64,000 nt of DNA from JBFGFX01 sp965232455. Lineage in GTDB: Bacteria > Pseudomonadota > Gammaproteobacteria > Steroidobacterales > Woeseiaceae. Shown here in pieces: positions 55,833 to 64,000 of this stretch; positions within the stretch are counted from its first letter, which is position 1, and each line of letters starts with the position of its first letter. The notes under the pieces are model-generated. The model saw only the letters and a list, made by a program, of their open reading frames with translations, ran no database searches and was not told the origin of the DNA. The DNA lies in contig OZ246981.1 in NCBI GenBank assembly GCA_965232455.1, positions 124,001 to 188,000 on the forward strand, given 5' to 3'. The position numbers and the translations under genes are program-made.

Positions 55833-58196
55833 TCAGTCTTCTGCCCTGGTTCTTGCTTGCAGCTCCTGCAGCTGGGCCGCTAAATCGGCACGCACTTCCG
55901 CGGCCATCGACTGAAATTCAGATTCATTTCGTATGTTGTCGAAATTCGGATCTTGCTCGAAATGATAAAAGGTATACCTGCGCCAACCCACATCGATTGC
56001 GCGCCTGAGGGAGACGAGCGCAGACTGCGTATCGGCATTTAACGAATGAATGATAGCGCGCAACAGGTGGAGCCTGTTGTCGTTTCGAGGTAAATGGTTG
56101 TCAACAATCCGCTGCGCCCGCTGGAGCATCGCTCGTGCCTCTGCGTGTCGATTTGCTGCTTGCAATACGCGTGCGCAACTAATTGCGAACGAAAAGTTAT
56201 GTTCGTCGACTTCCGGACCGTCGGTAGCAAAGAGCTCTGGAAAGGCGTCCTCGTACAGCTGTATTGCGGTTTCGATCTTTCCTTCGTTCAGGTAGTGATT
56301 CTTCAGTACGTTGAGGAACACACTGTCTTTCGGAAACCTGGCGAGACCTTCAAGCGCTTCTCCGGCGGCGGCCACGTGCTCTTCGTGATAGAGATGCATC
56401 AACGTTGTAGCCCGCCTGGAGGACAAGCCGTCCGGTTGAAGGCGATTGGCTTCAGCGAGCCAACGTGCTGCCTGAATGTCGTCGCCCAGTTGGACATAGA
56501 TATCACTGAGCAACGTGAAGTTCACGGCTCCGGTGGGATTTAGCAGAATTGCCTGCTGTGCAGCTAGCGCGGCGTCTGCAAGGCGACCGTCGAGAAAATA
56601 AAAACGAGCTAGTCCTTGATAAGCGCGGGCAAAGCCGGGATCGATCTCGATCGCTTTGCGGAACCGTGCTTCGGCTTCCCCAAAACGGCCCAGATCCCGC
56701 AGCGTATGCGCATATACATGATTGAGAATCGGTGACAATGGATCGATTTCCGCCGCGCGCTCGTACTGAACAGCCGCTTCTTCCGGCCTGTCCGCGGCAG
56801 CCAGATACTCACCGTACCACTGGTAGCCCGTCGCATAGTTCGGGCTAAGTTTCAGCGCGTGCCGGAAGATCGGCTCGGGGTCATCGCTGGCGATTGCGCC
56901 GATACGACGTTGGTGGGCCTCGAAATAGATCATTGCCAGCGATGCGAATGCAGCCCCATTCTGCGGGTCCAGGCCGATAGCCGTGTCCGCTGCAGCCAGC
57001 GCGAGCGGCAGCACGACCTCGGCGGGCCGGCTGGCGTAGCTTGGCAGCAATTGATAGCCGTCGGCGAGTCCGACATAGGGTGCGGCAAACTGACTGTCGT
57101 GCCGAATGGCTTCCTTGAATTGCACGATCGCGGCTTCGATGGTTGCGCCGGTTCGTCGCCGAAGTAACTGGGCGCCTCGAAGATAGGCCTCATACGCTGC
57201 AAGATTGTCCGTGGGTACGCTCGCTATTTGAGAGTGTTCCTCGATCGAGAGCACGGTTTGCATCGACTGCGCGATTGCATTTGCAATTTCGCTTTGAATG
57301 GAGAAGACGTTTGTGACCGTTAGCGCTTCATCAAACGAATCCACCCAGAGATGTGTGTCGGTCCCGACGTCGATCAACTGGACGTTGACGCGTATACGCT
57401 CGCCGGCGCGCTGTATACCGCCCTCCAGAATTGCCGCAACGCCGAGTTCCTGTCCGATTTCCCGGATCGTCTTTTCGGTGTCCCTGAATTGCTCGACGGA
57501 TCTCCGGGATACGACGTTGAGCGAGTCGATTTTCGACAGACGGGTCAAGATATCGTCGTGGATGCCGTCCACGAAAAACGCGTCGCTCTCGGCCGCGCTG
57601 CGGTTTTTGAACGGCAGCACCGCAATCGACCGGGAATCCAGCGTTATGGCGTCTGCCGGATCACGTTCCGTTTGCACGACGAACAAGACGTACACAAGCA
57701 GCGCGGCCGCCAGCGTGGCCAGTCCCACGGTGTATGCCTTACGCAGCCTCAGTTTTCCTCCCGGAGCCACCTCGTCGACGCCGTTGGAACGATTGGCCTC
57801 TACTCGGTCGGTGTTCTGCTCTGTGGACGCGAGCACTTCAACGGCTTGTAACATCCGGTAGCCCTGGCCCCGGACCAGGCCGATATAGCGGGGGTCGCTA
57901 GCATCGTCTCCGAGCGCCTGACGGACGAGCTTGATTCGCTGCGTGACGGTCTCCGCGCTGACCACGCGACCGCTCCACACGCGGTCGATCAGCTCCTCGT
58001 GCGTCAGCACGTCCGGGGCGGCGGACGCCAGCGCGGCAAACAGGCGATAGGAAAGTCTCGGCAGCTCCACGGCTTCGCCGGACCGGCTGAGCTGCAGTTT
58101 CCCCGTGTCGAGAATCAGATCCCCCACACGGAGCCTTACCGACTGTTGCGAACTGGCCACAACGTCCCCGTTCTTGATTACCCCCGAATCCGGCAT
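55833..58196 (-). CDS. Transmembrane winged-helix/TolB-like/TPR regulator (copy B)
   Basis: A 787-residue paralogue of the gene directly downstream, with the same order of winged helix, membrane helix, TolB-like domain and TPRs. By eye the winged helices differ at only about seven of 117 positions, whereas the TPR sensor part differs much more. So both should bind the same DNA sites but answer to different signals or partners. It is divergent from the TonB receptor gene, with 489 bp between. A GTTAC-5-GTAAC inverted repeat (58202-58216) lies just ahead of its ATG and could be an operator. Confidence 0.88.
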   Translation of the reverse strand: MPDSGVIKNGDVVASSQQSVRLRVGDLILDTGKLQLSRSGEAVELPRLSYRLFAALASAAPDVLTHEELIDRVWSGRVVSAETVTQRIKLVRQALGDDASDPRYIGLVRGQGYRMLQAVEVLASTEQNTDRVEANRSNGVDEVAPGGKLRLRKAYTVGLATLAAALLVYVLFVVQTERDPADAITLDSRSIAVLPFKNRSAAESDAFFVDGIHDDILTRLSKIDSLNVVSRRSVEQFRDTEKTIREIGQELGVAAILEGGIQRAGERIRVNVQLIDVGTDTHLWVDSFDEALTVTNVFSIQSEIANAIAQSMQTVLSIEEHSQIASVPTDNLAAYEAYLRGAQLLRRRTGATIEAAIVQFKEAIRHDSQFAAPYVGLADGYQLLPSYASRPAEVVLPLALAAADTAIGLDPQNGAAFASLAMIYFEAHQRRIGAIASDDPEPIFRHALKLSPNYATGYQWYGEYLAAADRPEEAAVQYERAAEIDPLSPILNHVYAHTLRDLGRFGEAEARFRKAIEIDPGFARAYQGLARFYFLDGRLADAALAAQQAILLNPTGAVNFTLLSDIYVQLGDDIQAARWLAEANRLQPDGLSSRRATTLMHLYHEEHVAAAGEALEGLARFPKDSVFLNVLKNHYLNEGKIETAIQLYEDAFPELFATDGPEVDEHNFSFAISCARVLQAANRHAEARAMLQRAQRIVDNHLPRNDNRLHLLRAIIHSLNADTQSALVSLRRAIDVGWRRYTFYHFEQDPNFDNIRNESEFQSMAAEVRADLAAQLQELQARTRAED

Positions 58197-58685
58197 CTTA
58201 AGTTACACAGCGTAACGATTGCAGGAGTTTACGCCGATCTTCAGCCAACCTTCATTCGATTTTCACACACCTCTGCTTGCCAATCACTAGTCTGCAAACG
58301 TCTGGGCAAGTCATGGATTGCGCGCGCGGCTGGCTGTTGGGCACCGAACCTGCCCCGGCAGTTGACGCTCGGGAACGTGACTTACCACTGGTTTGGGTGG
58401 CGGAGGAATTAGCGAATTAGTTTGTGCAACGCTCCACACGTATCTGGGGTGAAGTTAAGGGTCCCCCTTATGGTTAGTGGTCGAAGCCTGTGTCGGTGAC
58501 GGGGAAACCCCATTTTTTCGTCGCCGACCACGGCAGGTTTCGCGCGGAGCGTTGCACTCCCTTCATTTACTGCCGATAGGCGATGCCGATCACGAGTTTA
58601 TCCGAGCCGGATCGCCGAATGTCCGGCCGGAGGGTCACCGCGCAGGCGGCGACATGGCTGTAGTCAAGTACGTTAGGGGGAATAA
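58197..58685. promoter_or_regulatory. Divergent control region with structured receptor leader
   Basis: No gene is visible in these 489 bp. From left: GTTAC-ACAGC-GTAAC (58202-58216); a perfect TAAGGG-TCC-CCCTTA repeat (58456-58470); then a long nested hairpin (about 58482-58543). Its core is GGGG-AAA-CCCC (58501-58511) followed by ATTTTTT, and its outer stem pairs GTCGGTGAC with GTCGCCGAC. The core plus T-run looks like a terminator 170 bp ahead of the receptor start, so attenuation of the receptor mRNA is possible. The function is inferred. Confidence 0.5.
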
Positions 58686-61433
58686 ATGATGAAGATAGTA
58701 AGCGGACCAGCCTGGCTGGCCATTTCGACGAGCGTCCTAGCCCTGGGTGCGTTACCGACCGTGGCGGTTGCGCAACAAGGAGCGGACGACGAGGCGGTCG
58801 AGGAGATCGTAACGATCGGCACTCGCCGCCAGGGGCGTACGGCAATCGACACGGCCGTGCCGATTGACGTTTTCAACCAGGAAGAACTCGACAGCGTGTC
58901 CTCCGATGACCTAGTCGACGTTGTACGGACGCTGGTACCGTCGTTCAACGTCAGCCGTCAGCCGATCAGCGACGGTTCGTCATTCGTACGCCCGCCGCAG
59001 ATGCGCGGTCTCGACTCCGACAAGACCCTGGTGCTGATCAACGGGAAACGCCGGCATCGTGCTGCGCTCGTGGTCCTCGGCGGATTCGGATCGCACGGTC
59101 CCGACCTCGCCACGATCCCGAGTATCGCCATCAAATCGGTTGAGGTACTGCGTGACGGTGCGGCGGCCCAGTACGGTTCCGACGCCATCGCCGGTGTGAT
59201 GAACTTCAATTTGAAAGACGCACCCGAGGGCGGCGAAGCCCGCGTCCAGGTTTCCCGCTACACCGAAGACGACAACGCCACGCAGTACCTGGGTGCGCTG
59301 AACTTCGGTTTCGGCGGCGACAACAGTTTCGTCAACACCAGCATCGAGATTTCCGACGGCGAGCCGACCAGCCGCGGAACGTTTTACAACGGAACCATCG
59401 GCAGCTCCGGCCTGACGCCCAACGAGGCGACGCAGGTTTCCGGCATGTTCGATCCGGACGGCGCTGGCCCGCTGGGCCCGGAAATGCGTTACGGGCCGGA
59501 CGCCCTGACCGAAGTTTATGACGGCGCGGGCAACCTGCTTTCGCTGGTGAGGGAGAGCGACGGTATTCCCGACGACAGGGATACGCGCTATCGCGATAAC
59601 ATCTGCGAAGCGGAGATCGGCCAGCCCAACAGCTGCCTCACACAGGTCTGGGGCGACCCCGACCGCGACGCCATCCGTATGTTCGTCAATGCCGGCATGG
59701 ATCTGAACAGCTCGACCCAGCTCTACGCCTGGGCGAACTTCTCGGACAGCAACGCGAACACGAGCTTCTTCCATCGCGATCCGGACGTTGCTCAGCTCGC
59801 GCCGATCCGCCTGCAGAACGGTACGATCTACAACCCGCGCGACCGTTTCCCGTCGGGCTTTACGCCGCGGTTCTTCGGCAACGTGATCGACCAGAGCCTG
59901 ACGGCCGGCATACGCGGTGAATGGGACAACGGTGTTTCGTACGATTTTGGCGGCCGCTTCGGCAGCAACGAGATCAAGTACCAGATCAGGAACACGATCA
60001 ACCCGTCGCTCGGGCCCGCGTCGCCGACCAAGTTCCGGCCGGGTAACCTGATCAATGAAGAGACGGAGTTCAACGCCGACTTCTCGAAAGCCTTCGACAT
60101 CGGCTGGGCCAACGATCTCAACATTGCCGTTGGCGTGTCCTACCGCGACGAGAGTTACGACATCGAAGAGGGTGACGCGCAATCGTTTGCGATCGGCCCC
60201 TACGGCGCGGCCGATCCCTGGGACTTCGAGACGACGCAGGCGGAAGTGGACGCCGATCCGAACGACGCGATCACCCAGATCGAGTGCCGCATCCCGGGCC
60301 AGGAAGCCGTCGGCAGCCTCTGCATCGACGGCGATCCGATCAACACGCCGGTCCCGGTGGGCTCGAACGGTTTCCCGGGTTTCGGCGGCCAGTTCGCGAC
60401 CTCCTACAGCCGTGACAGTTATGCCGTGTACGCCGATCTGGAGACTGACGTCACCGACGAATGGCTGACAAACCTCGCATTTCGTTACGAGGACTATTCG
60501 GACTTCGGCGACAACTTCTCGTGGAAATTCGCAACGCGTTATCGCTTCACCGATACGTTCTCGGCGCGCGCGTCCATCGGCACGGGTTTCCGGGCCCCGA
60601 CCGGCGGTCAAATTTCGACGGTAAACGTCGCGACGCGTATCGCGGACGACGGCACGCCGGTGGCGGAGGGTCTGTTCCCGCCGGCCAGCCCGGTATCGGC
60701 CATCTTTGGCGCGACGCCGCTGGACGCCGAAACGTCGAATCAGTTTACGCTGGGTCTGACGAGCACACCGACCGAAAACCTGACCGTAACGTTAGACTAC
60801 TACTTCATCGAACTGGAAGACCGGATCGTCATTTCGTCGGATTTCGACGTTGGGCCAGCGGAAGTCGCACAGCTCGAGGCGCTGGGCGTACCGGGCGCGG
60901 CGACGATCGCGCAGGTCAGCTTCTTCACGAACGACGTCGACTCCGAGACGCAGGGCATCGACCTGGTGGCCAGCTACAACTGGGACTGGGCGGGCGGTAA
61001 CACGTCTGTCGCGTTCGCCGGAAACTGGAACGATACGGAGATCACCGACGCCGGGCAGTTCCTGAATGCCGAGGACGTCTACGATGAAGAGGAAGGGTTG
61101 CCCGAGTGGCGCGGTAACCTGACGCTGCGGCATACCTGGGAGAACGACGTGACGTTCTCGCTGCGCGCGAACCTGTACGGCGACTACTCGAACGTCAACG
61201 ATTCGGATTTCGATCCGGCGCCGCAGGACTTCGACGGTCTGACGCAGTTCGACTTCGACATTACCTGGGACCTCAGCGATACCTACCGCCTGACCATCGG
61301 CGGTAACAATGTCTTCGATGAGTTGCCGGACGCTGGAATCAGCGAGGTGTGCTGCGGACGAATCGTCAGATCCGATTCGGTAGTGGACTGGCAGGGACCG
61401 CTGTATTACATCCGCGGTGCGATAAGCTGGTAA
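58686..61433 (+). CDS. TonB-dependent outer-membrane receptor, large type
   Basis: A 915-residue receptor: signal peptide (ending TVAVAQQ), TonB box (EEIVTIGTR), plug domain (PSFNVSRQPISDGSSFVRPP, VLRDGAAAQYGSDAIAGVMNF) and a barrel that ends in the expected aromatic tryptophan (IRGAISW). The plug and the fixed RPPQMRGLDSDKTLVLINGKRRH block are typical of the large receptors of carbohydrate- or peptide-feeding marine bacteria. Two ATG codons in a row (58686, 58689) follow an AGGGGGAA ribosome site. It is probably controlled by the divergent tandem regulators. Confidence 0.94.
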   Translation: MMKIVSGPAWLAISTSVLALGALPTVAVAQQGADDEAVEEIVTIGTRRQGRTAIDTAVPIDVFNQEELDSVSSDDLVDVVRTLVPSFNVSRQPISDGSSFVRPPQMRGLDSDKTLVLINGKRRHRAALVVLGGFGSHGPDLATIPSIAIKSVEVLRDGAAAQYGSDAIAGVMNFNLKDAPEGGEARVQVSRYTEDDNATQYLGALNFGFGGDNSFVNTSIEISDGEPTSRGTFYNGTIGSSGLTPNEATQVSGMFDPDGAGPLGPEMRYGPDALTEVYDGAGNLLSLVRESDGIPDDRDTRYRDNICEAEIGQPNSCLTQVWGDPDRDAIRMFVNAGMDLNSSTQLYAWANFSDSNANTSFFHRDPDVAQLAPIRLQNGTIYNPRDRFPSGFTPRFFGNVIDQSLTAGIRGEWDNGVSYDFGGRFGSNEIKYQIRNTINPSLGPASPTKFRPGNLINEETEFNADFSKAFDIGWANDLNIAVGVSYRDESYDIEEGDAQSFAIGPYGAADPWDFETTQAEVDADPNDAITQIECRIPGQEAVGSLCIDGDPINTPVPVGSNGFPGFGGQFATSYSRDSYAVYADLETDVTDEWLTNLAFRYEDYSDFGDNFSWKFATRYRFTDTFSARASIGTGFRAPTGGQISTVNVATRIADDGTPVAEGLFPPASPVSAIFGATPLDAETSNQFTLGLTSTPTENLTVTLDYYFIELEDRIVISSDFDVGPAEVAQLEALGVPGAATIAQVSFFTNDVDSETQGIDLVASYNWDWAGGNTSVAFAGNWNDTEITDAGQFLNAEDVYDEEEGLPEWRGNLTLRHTWENDVTFSLRANLYGDYSNVNDSDFDPAPQDFDGLTQFDFDITWDLSDTYRLTIGGNNVFDELPDAGISEVCCGRIVRSDSVVDWQGPLYYIRGAISW

Positions 61434-61488
61434 ATTGGGGGTAGGCCGGCAATTCGACCGGTCCTGGAAACGCGGTCACCCGACGTGA

Positions 61489-61515
61489 GCCCCCGCCGCA
61501 AGGCGGGGGCCTTTT
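61489..61515 (+). terminator. Rho-independent terminator of the receptor gene
   Basis: GCCCCCGCC (61489-61497) and GGCGGGGGC (61502-61510) form a perfect 9-bp GC stem with a GCAA tetraloop, followed by CTTTT. It lies 55 bp after the receptor stop. Confidence 0.9.
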
Positions 61516-61539
61516 CGCACATCCCGGCGCAGCGGCGAA

Positions 61540-62064
61540 TCATGCCGCGGATGAGATCTCGACTTTCTTGCTGGCGGGTTTCTTGGCGGCAATCTTGGGA
61601 GCTTCGATCTTCAGCATGCCGCGCTTGTAAGACGCCTTGATCTTCTCGATGTCCACCTCGGCGGGCAGTTCGACCTGGCGGTAAACGTCCTCGCTGCGGA
61701 ACTCGGACCAGCGCAGCTTCGAGTCGTCCTCGTCCTTCTCGGAGGACTTCTTGGATTCCTGCCTGGCCTTGATCATCAGTGCACGGGGGTTGGCGGTGAC
61801 GGTAATGTCGTCCGCGTCGAACCCGGCCAGCGCTACCTTGAGGGTAAATTCCTCGTCGTCCTCGGCGAGCTCGGCAGCGGGCCAGCACACCTCGCGCTCC
61901 GCTTTGAGCCAGTCCTCGATGTCATGGCCATCATCGAAGCCATGCTGACTGAAGAAGTCGTAGGCGCGCTTGCGTATACGATCCGTTACTTTGTCGAACT
62001 CGGAAAAGATCGGCAGCGCGCGATCTTCGACCGAGGGTACTTTTTCTACCTTTAGTTGGGACAT
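61540..62064 (-). CDS. DUF2934-Hsp20/alpha-crystallin fusion protein
   Basis: A 174-residue protein with an N-terminal DUF2934 helix-turn motif at about 28-60 (RIRKRAYDFFSQHGFDDGHD, then IEDWLKAE) and a C-terminal alpha-crystallin domain (about 70-150: EEFTLKVALAGFDADDITVT, VELPAEVDIEKIKASYKRGM LKIEAP in two blocks). The tail is lysine-rich (KIAAKKPASKKVEI). The Hsp20 part is a small heat-shock holdase fold. DUF2934 is of unknown role. I chose ATG 62064, with GGAGAG six bases ahead; the longer frame to 62163 lacks a site. Confidence 0.87.
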   Translation of the reverse strand: MSQLKVEKVPSVEDRALPIFSEFDKVTDRIRKRAYDFFSQHGFDDGHDIEDWLKAEREVCWPAAELAEDDEEFTLKVALAGFDADDITVTANPRALMIKARQESKKSSEKDEDDSKLRWSEFRSEDVYRQVELPAEVDIEKIKASYKRGMLKIEAPKIAAKKPASKKVEISSAA

Positions 62065-62267
62065 TGAACTCTCCGTGAGAGAAACGAGCAAAAGAAATCG
62101 CTCGCCCGTCTCAGGCGCAATGCCGGCCCAGCTTGTTATCTGTGTTCTCCGAACGATCAGCACCCGAACGGACTTGCGGTTCGGGAGGCCAGAGATTATC
62201 GATTTATTATGTTAACTGCCTCTCGACCGTTAGATTGCTCGAATTGCTGCGGCAGCGGTATACGTAG

Positions 62268-62603
62268 TTACCCGGGTTTGACACGGTCCTTGGCCGGCTG
62301 CTTCTGCGCACCGGGAAGCTTGTGCGGATTTCGGTTTGGGCAGGATCTGTCGCTGCAGCGGTCGGGAATCGTTTTGGTACCCTCGACGATCAATTGCCCG
62401 CAGCGCGGGCGCCCGGGGCGTTGAAACTTGCAGGTCGCGCCCGTCGGCCGGGCAGTGAGGTAATACGTGCACTCCGATTTGTTCGTGCACTTGTAGATGA
62501 GGCCGAAACGGCCCCTTGCGGGTTCGAGAGTTCCGGTCCTGCATCTCGGGCATGTCACGTTCGTTGGGGCGGCGTCGCAGCACGCCGATTTCGATTGTGT
62601 CAC
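62268..62603 (-). CDS. Topoisomerase-type C4 zinc-ribbon protein
   Basis: A 111-residue protein built from cysteine pairs: CPRCRTGTLE...YKCTNKSECTYY, then CKF...RCGQLIVEGTKTIPDRCSDRSCPN. The pattern is that of the C-terminal zinc-ribbon domains of DNA topoisomerase I, here free-standing, so it may bind single-stranded DNA or RNA. It starts at GTG 62603 with GGAG nine bases upstream. The role is unknown. The 182 bp up to the VOC gene show no gene. Confidence 0.75.
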   Translation of the reverse strand: MTQSKSACCDAAPTNVTCPRCRTGTLEPARGRFGLIYKCTNKSECTYYLTARPTGATCKFQRPGRPRCGQLIVEGTKTIPDRCSDRSCPNRNPHKLPGAQKQPAKDRVKPG

Positions 62604-62785
62604 CGGTTGGGTCTCCTAAGTTCGAGAATCGCCGTTAGCGCCGCAACGCGACTCGGACACTCCGCCGTCCGATCCGGCGCTATCGTCTCGAAGAAGGTCG
62701 CGGCCCGTATCGCGCGGTCGCAGCCCGGGTCGGCGGCCCGGGCTGTAAGCGCTTCGGAATTTGCAGACGCCCCCGATTCGGGAAG

Positions 62786-63145
62786 CTAGCTGCTGTGCAA
62801 AGCCACCCGGTTGCCCTCGGAATCCGTGAATTGGCCGATGTGACCAAACGGCCCGATCGAGGTTTTCGGCACCAACACCGTGCCCCCGGAGGCCTCGACA
62901 CGTTGCAGGGCCGCTTCGATGTCGTCGGTTCCCAGGTACACGACCGAGCCTTCCTGCGACGGTTTGCTCTGCGGACCCTTGACCAGTGCGCCGACCGGCA
63001 TGTCGCCGTCCTGAAAGCTTTTCATGGGGCCGGCCGGACCGTCCATGTCGCTAAGTTCGGTTTTTAACACGGCGCCGTAGAATTTTGCGGCTCTGTCCAG
63101 ATCGAGGGCCGGGATCTCGAACCAATGAACGCTTGTATCCGACAT
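62786..63145 (-). CDS. VOC (glyoxalase/bleomycin-resistance) family protein
   Basis: A 119-residue single VOC domain starting MSDTSVHWFEIPALDLDRAA, preceded by AGGAGG. Conserved blocks are KFYGAVL, GSVVYLGTDDIEAALQRV and FGHIGQFTDSEGNRVALHS. Proteins of this type commonly sit beside the sigma factor found upstream (63272), so a shared regulon is likely. Substrate unknown. Confidence 0.88.
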   Translation of the reverse strand: MSDTSVHWFEIPALDLDRAAKFYGAVLKTELSDMDGPAGPMKSFQDGDMPVGALVKGPQSKPSQEGSVVYLGTDDIEAALQRVEASGGTVLVPKTSIGPFGHIGQFTDSEGNRVALHSS

Positions 63146-63271
63146 GACGTGATTCCTCCTGTTGTGAGACGTGTCGCCGATAAGACGATCCGGACGGCCG
63201 TAAAAGGGACAAGTCAGGAAGAAAACGCAGGAACCTGCCTCGAAACAGATCGCCGACGCTGCGGACACGGG

Positions 63272-64000
63272 CTAGTCGTCGAAGATACATTCGGCCAGAC
63301 GGTCCTGAAGGAACCGCCGAGAAGCGGCGTCGCCCACCAGCCGCAGGGCGGATCGGTAGTCGGCAACGGCGTTTTCAGCGGCTCCCAGCTTGCGCTGATA
63401 CTCGGCCTTCAGCGCCGGCAGCAGGTAATAGCTGCGGAGCGCACCCGCCGCTTCGAGCTTCTTCAGGGCGCCCAAGGCCGGTGCGTAACCCTCTGTCATC
63501 GCGACGGCCACCGTCCGGTTGAGCGCGACGATCGGCGAGGCCGTTTTCTCGAGAAGTTCGTCGTAGTAGCCGAGGATTGCGATCCAGTCCGTGTCTTCGT
63601 AACTGGCAGAGGTTGCATGGCAGGCCGCAATGGCCGCCTGCAGGTGGTAGGTCGTACGTTCGTTGGACTGCGTGGAAAGTTCGAGGTAACCCATGCCTTG
63701 CGCAATCAGTTTCTTGTCCCACAACGAACGGTCCTGCTCGTGCAAACGTATGAGACCGCCTTCCGGTTCGGTCCGCGCGGGCAAGCGCGAAGCCTGCAGT
63801 GACAGTAGGGAAGCAAGTGCGCATACTTTTCCGGGCTCGGAAAGACCGCTGGACCGGGCGAGAAGGCAAACGAGCTGGACGGCCTTGTGACACAGACTGC
63901 GTTGAGTAAGTTGCTCGCTGCCATAGCTCAGGTAACCTTCGTTGAACATCATGTATAAACAGCGGAGCACCGCGTCGAGCCGTTCGTCGACACTCGTGTC
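63272..64000 (-). CDS. ECF-type sigma factor with DUF6596/TPR-like C-domain (N-terminus outside window)
   Basis: The frame is open from the right window edge (DTSVDERLDAVLRCLYMMFNEGYL) to the stop at 63272, giving 243 codons. It matches the C-terminal DUF6596 extension of a long ECF sigma-factor class whose sigma-2 and sigma-4 domains would be upstream, outside the window. Marker blocks are LYMMFNEGYLS, YHLQAAIAACHA and WIAILGYYDELLEKTASPIVALNRTVAVA. Such sigma factors are usually linked to YCII/DGPF or VOC proteins, as here. Confidence 0.88.
   Translation of the reverse strand, partial: DTSVDERLDAVLRCLYMMFNEGYLSYGSEQLTQRSLCHKAVQLVCLLARSSGLSEPGKVCALASLLSLQASRLPARTEPEGGLIRLHEQDRSLWDKKLIAQGMGYLELSTQSNERTTYHLQAAIAACHATSASYEDTDWIAILGYYDELLEKTASPIVALNRTVAVAMTEGYAPALGALKKLEAAGALRSYYLLPALKAEYQRKLGAAENAVADYRSALRLVGDAASRRFLQDRLAECIFDD

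Noticed and set aside
58980..60611. Minus-strand open frame of 543 codons inside the large TonB receptor gene
   Set aside because: Arg/Val/Ala-rich antisense shadow; the receptor plug and barrel motifs define the true frame.
62163..62185. CCCGAAC/GTTCGGG hairpin upstream of the Hsp20 gene as terminator or thermosensor
   Set aside because: Seven-base stem with a 9-base loop, no T-run, and about 100 bp from the start codon; evidence too thin for a functional call.

Overview
The window reads as a contiguous piece of a chromosome from a GC-rich gammaproteobacterium, probably a marine heterotroph of the Woeseiaceae/Chromatiales-like lineages. This is inferred from gene order and protein flavour; no rRNA or other marker is present to settle it. 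Supporting blocks are mreBCD-mrdA, hemA with prfA, lolB/tRNA-Gln/prs/rplY/pth/ychF, and an ArsR-type methyltransferase regulator beside metF-metH. Coding density is high and most genes are ordinary housekeeping genes.

Layout. 1-3905 (minus): cell-shape cluster mreB-mreC-mreD-mrdA, with mrdA running off the left edge. 4064-8168 (plus): gatCAB amidotransferase and hslO. 8313-13889 (plus): a methionine-cycle block, a self-regulating ArsR/methyltransferase followed by metF and metH. 13908-20755: DUF1697 protein, a true-type ACC deaminase, ppiB-moeB (minus), a lipoprotein esterase (minus), a lipoprotein of the 2-keto-4-pentenoate hydratase fold and a DUF819 permease. 20816-25463 (mostly minus): hemA-prfA and prmC, split by a plus-strand cystathionine beta-synthase. 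25568-33818: TPR lipoprotein, lolB, tRNA-Gln, prs, rplY, pth, ychF and a YdbT/YdbS-like pair of PH-domain membrane proteins.

33977-37640 is an accessory patch directly behind a tRNA-Met gene: a complete IS481-type element that separates the tRNA from what looks like its terminator, an unknown protein, a DUF2726 protein and two decayed genes that I reconstructed (one frameshift, one nonsense codon). 37648-44524 is a carbohydrate-use locus: LacI regulator, paired operators exactly 21 bp apart, TonB-dependent receptor, MFS transporter and a GH13 enzyme. 44586-49613 (minus) is a PadR-controlled efflux operon (ADOP-type permease, HlyD-like adaptor, MacB/LolD-like ATPase) whose promoter, operator and start codon are superimposed.

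49910-53213 holds an amidohydrolase lipoprotein, a second-type map, a GNAT enzyme and a DUF1326 protein. 53426-61433 holds two tandemly duplicated transmembrane winged-helix/TPR regulators divergent from a large TonB-dependent receptor with a strongly structured leader. 61540-64000 (minus): a DUF2934-Hsp20 fusion, a zinc-ribbon protein, a VOC protein and a sigma factor cut by the right edge.

No CRISPR array, rRNA, integrase or prophage was seen. The most original observations are the decayed genes in the tRNA-Met patch, the promoter/operator architectures at 38725-38759 and 49577-49613, the tandem regulator-receptor locus, and REP-like palindromes at 8186 and 29081.
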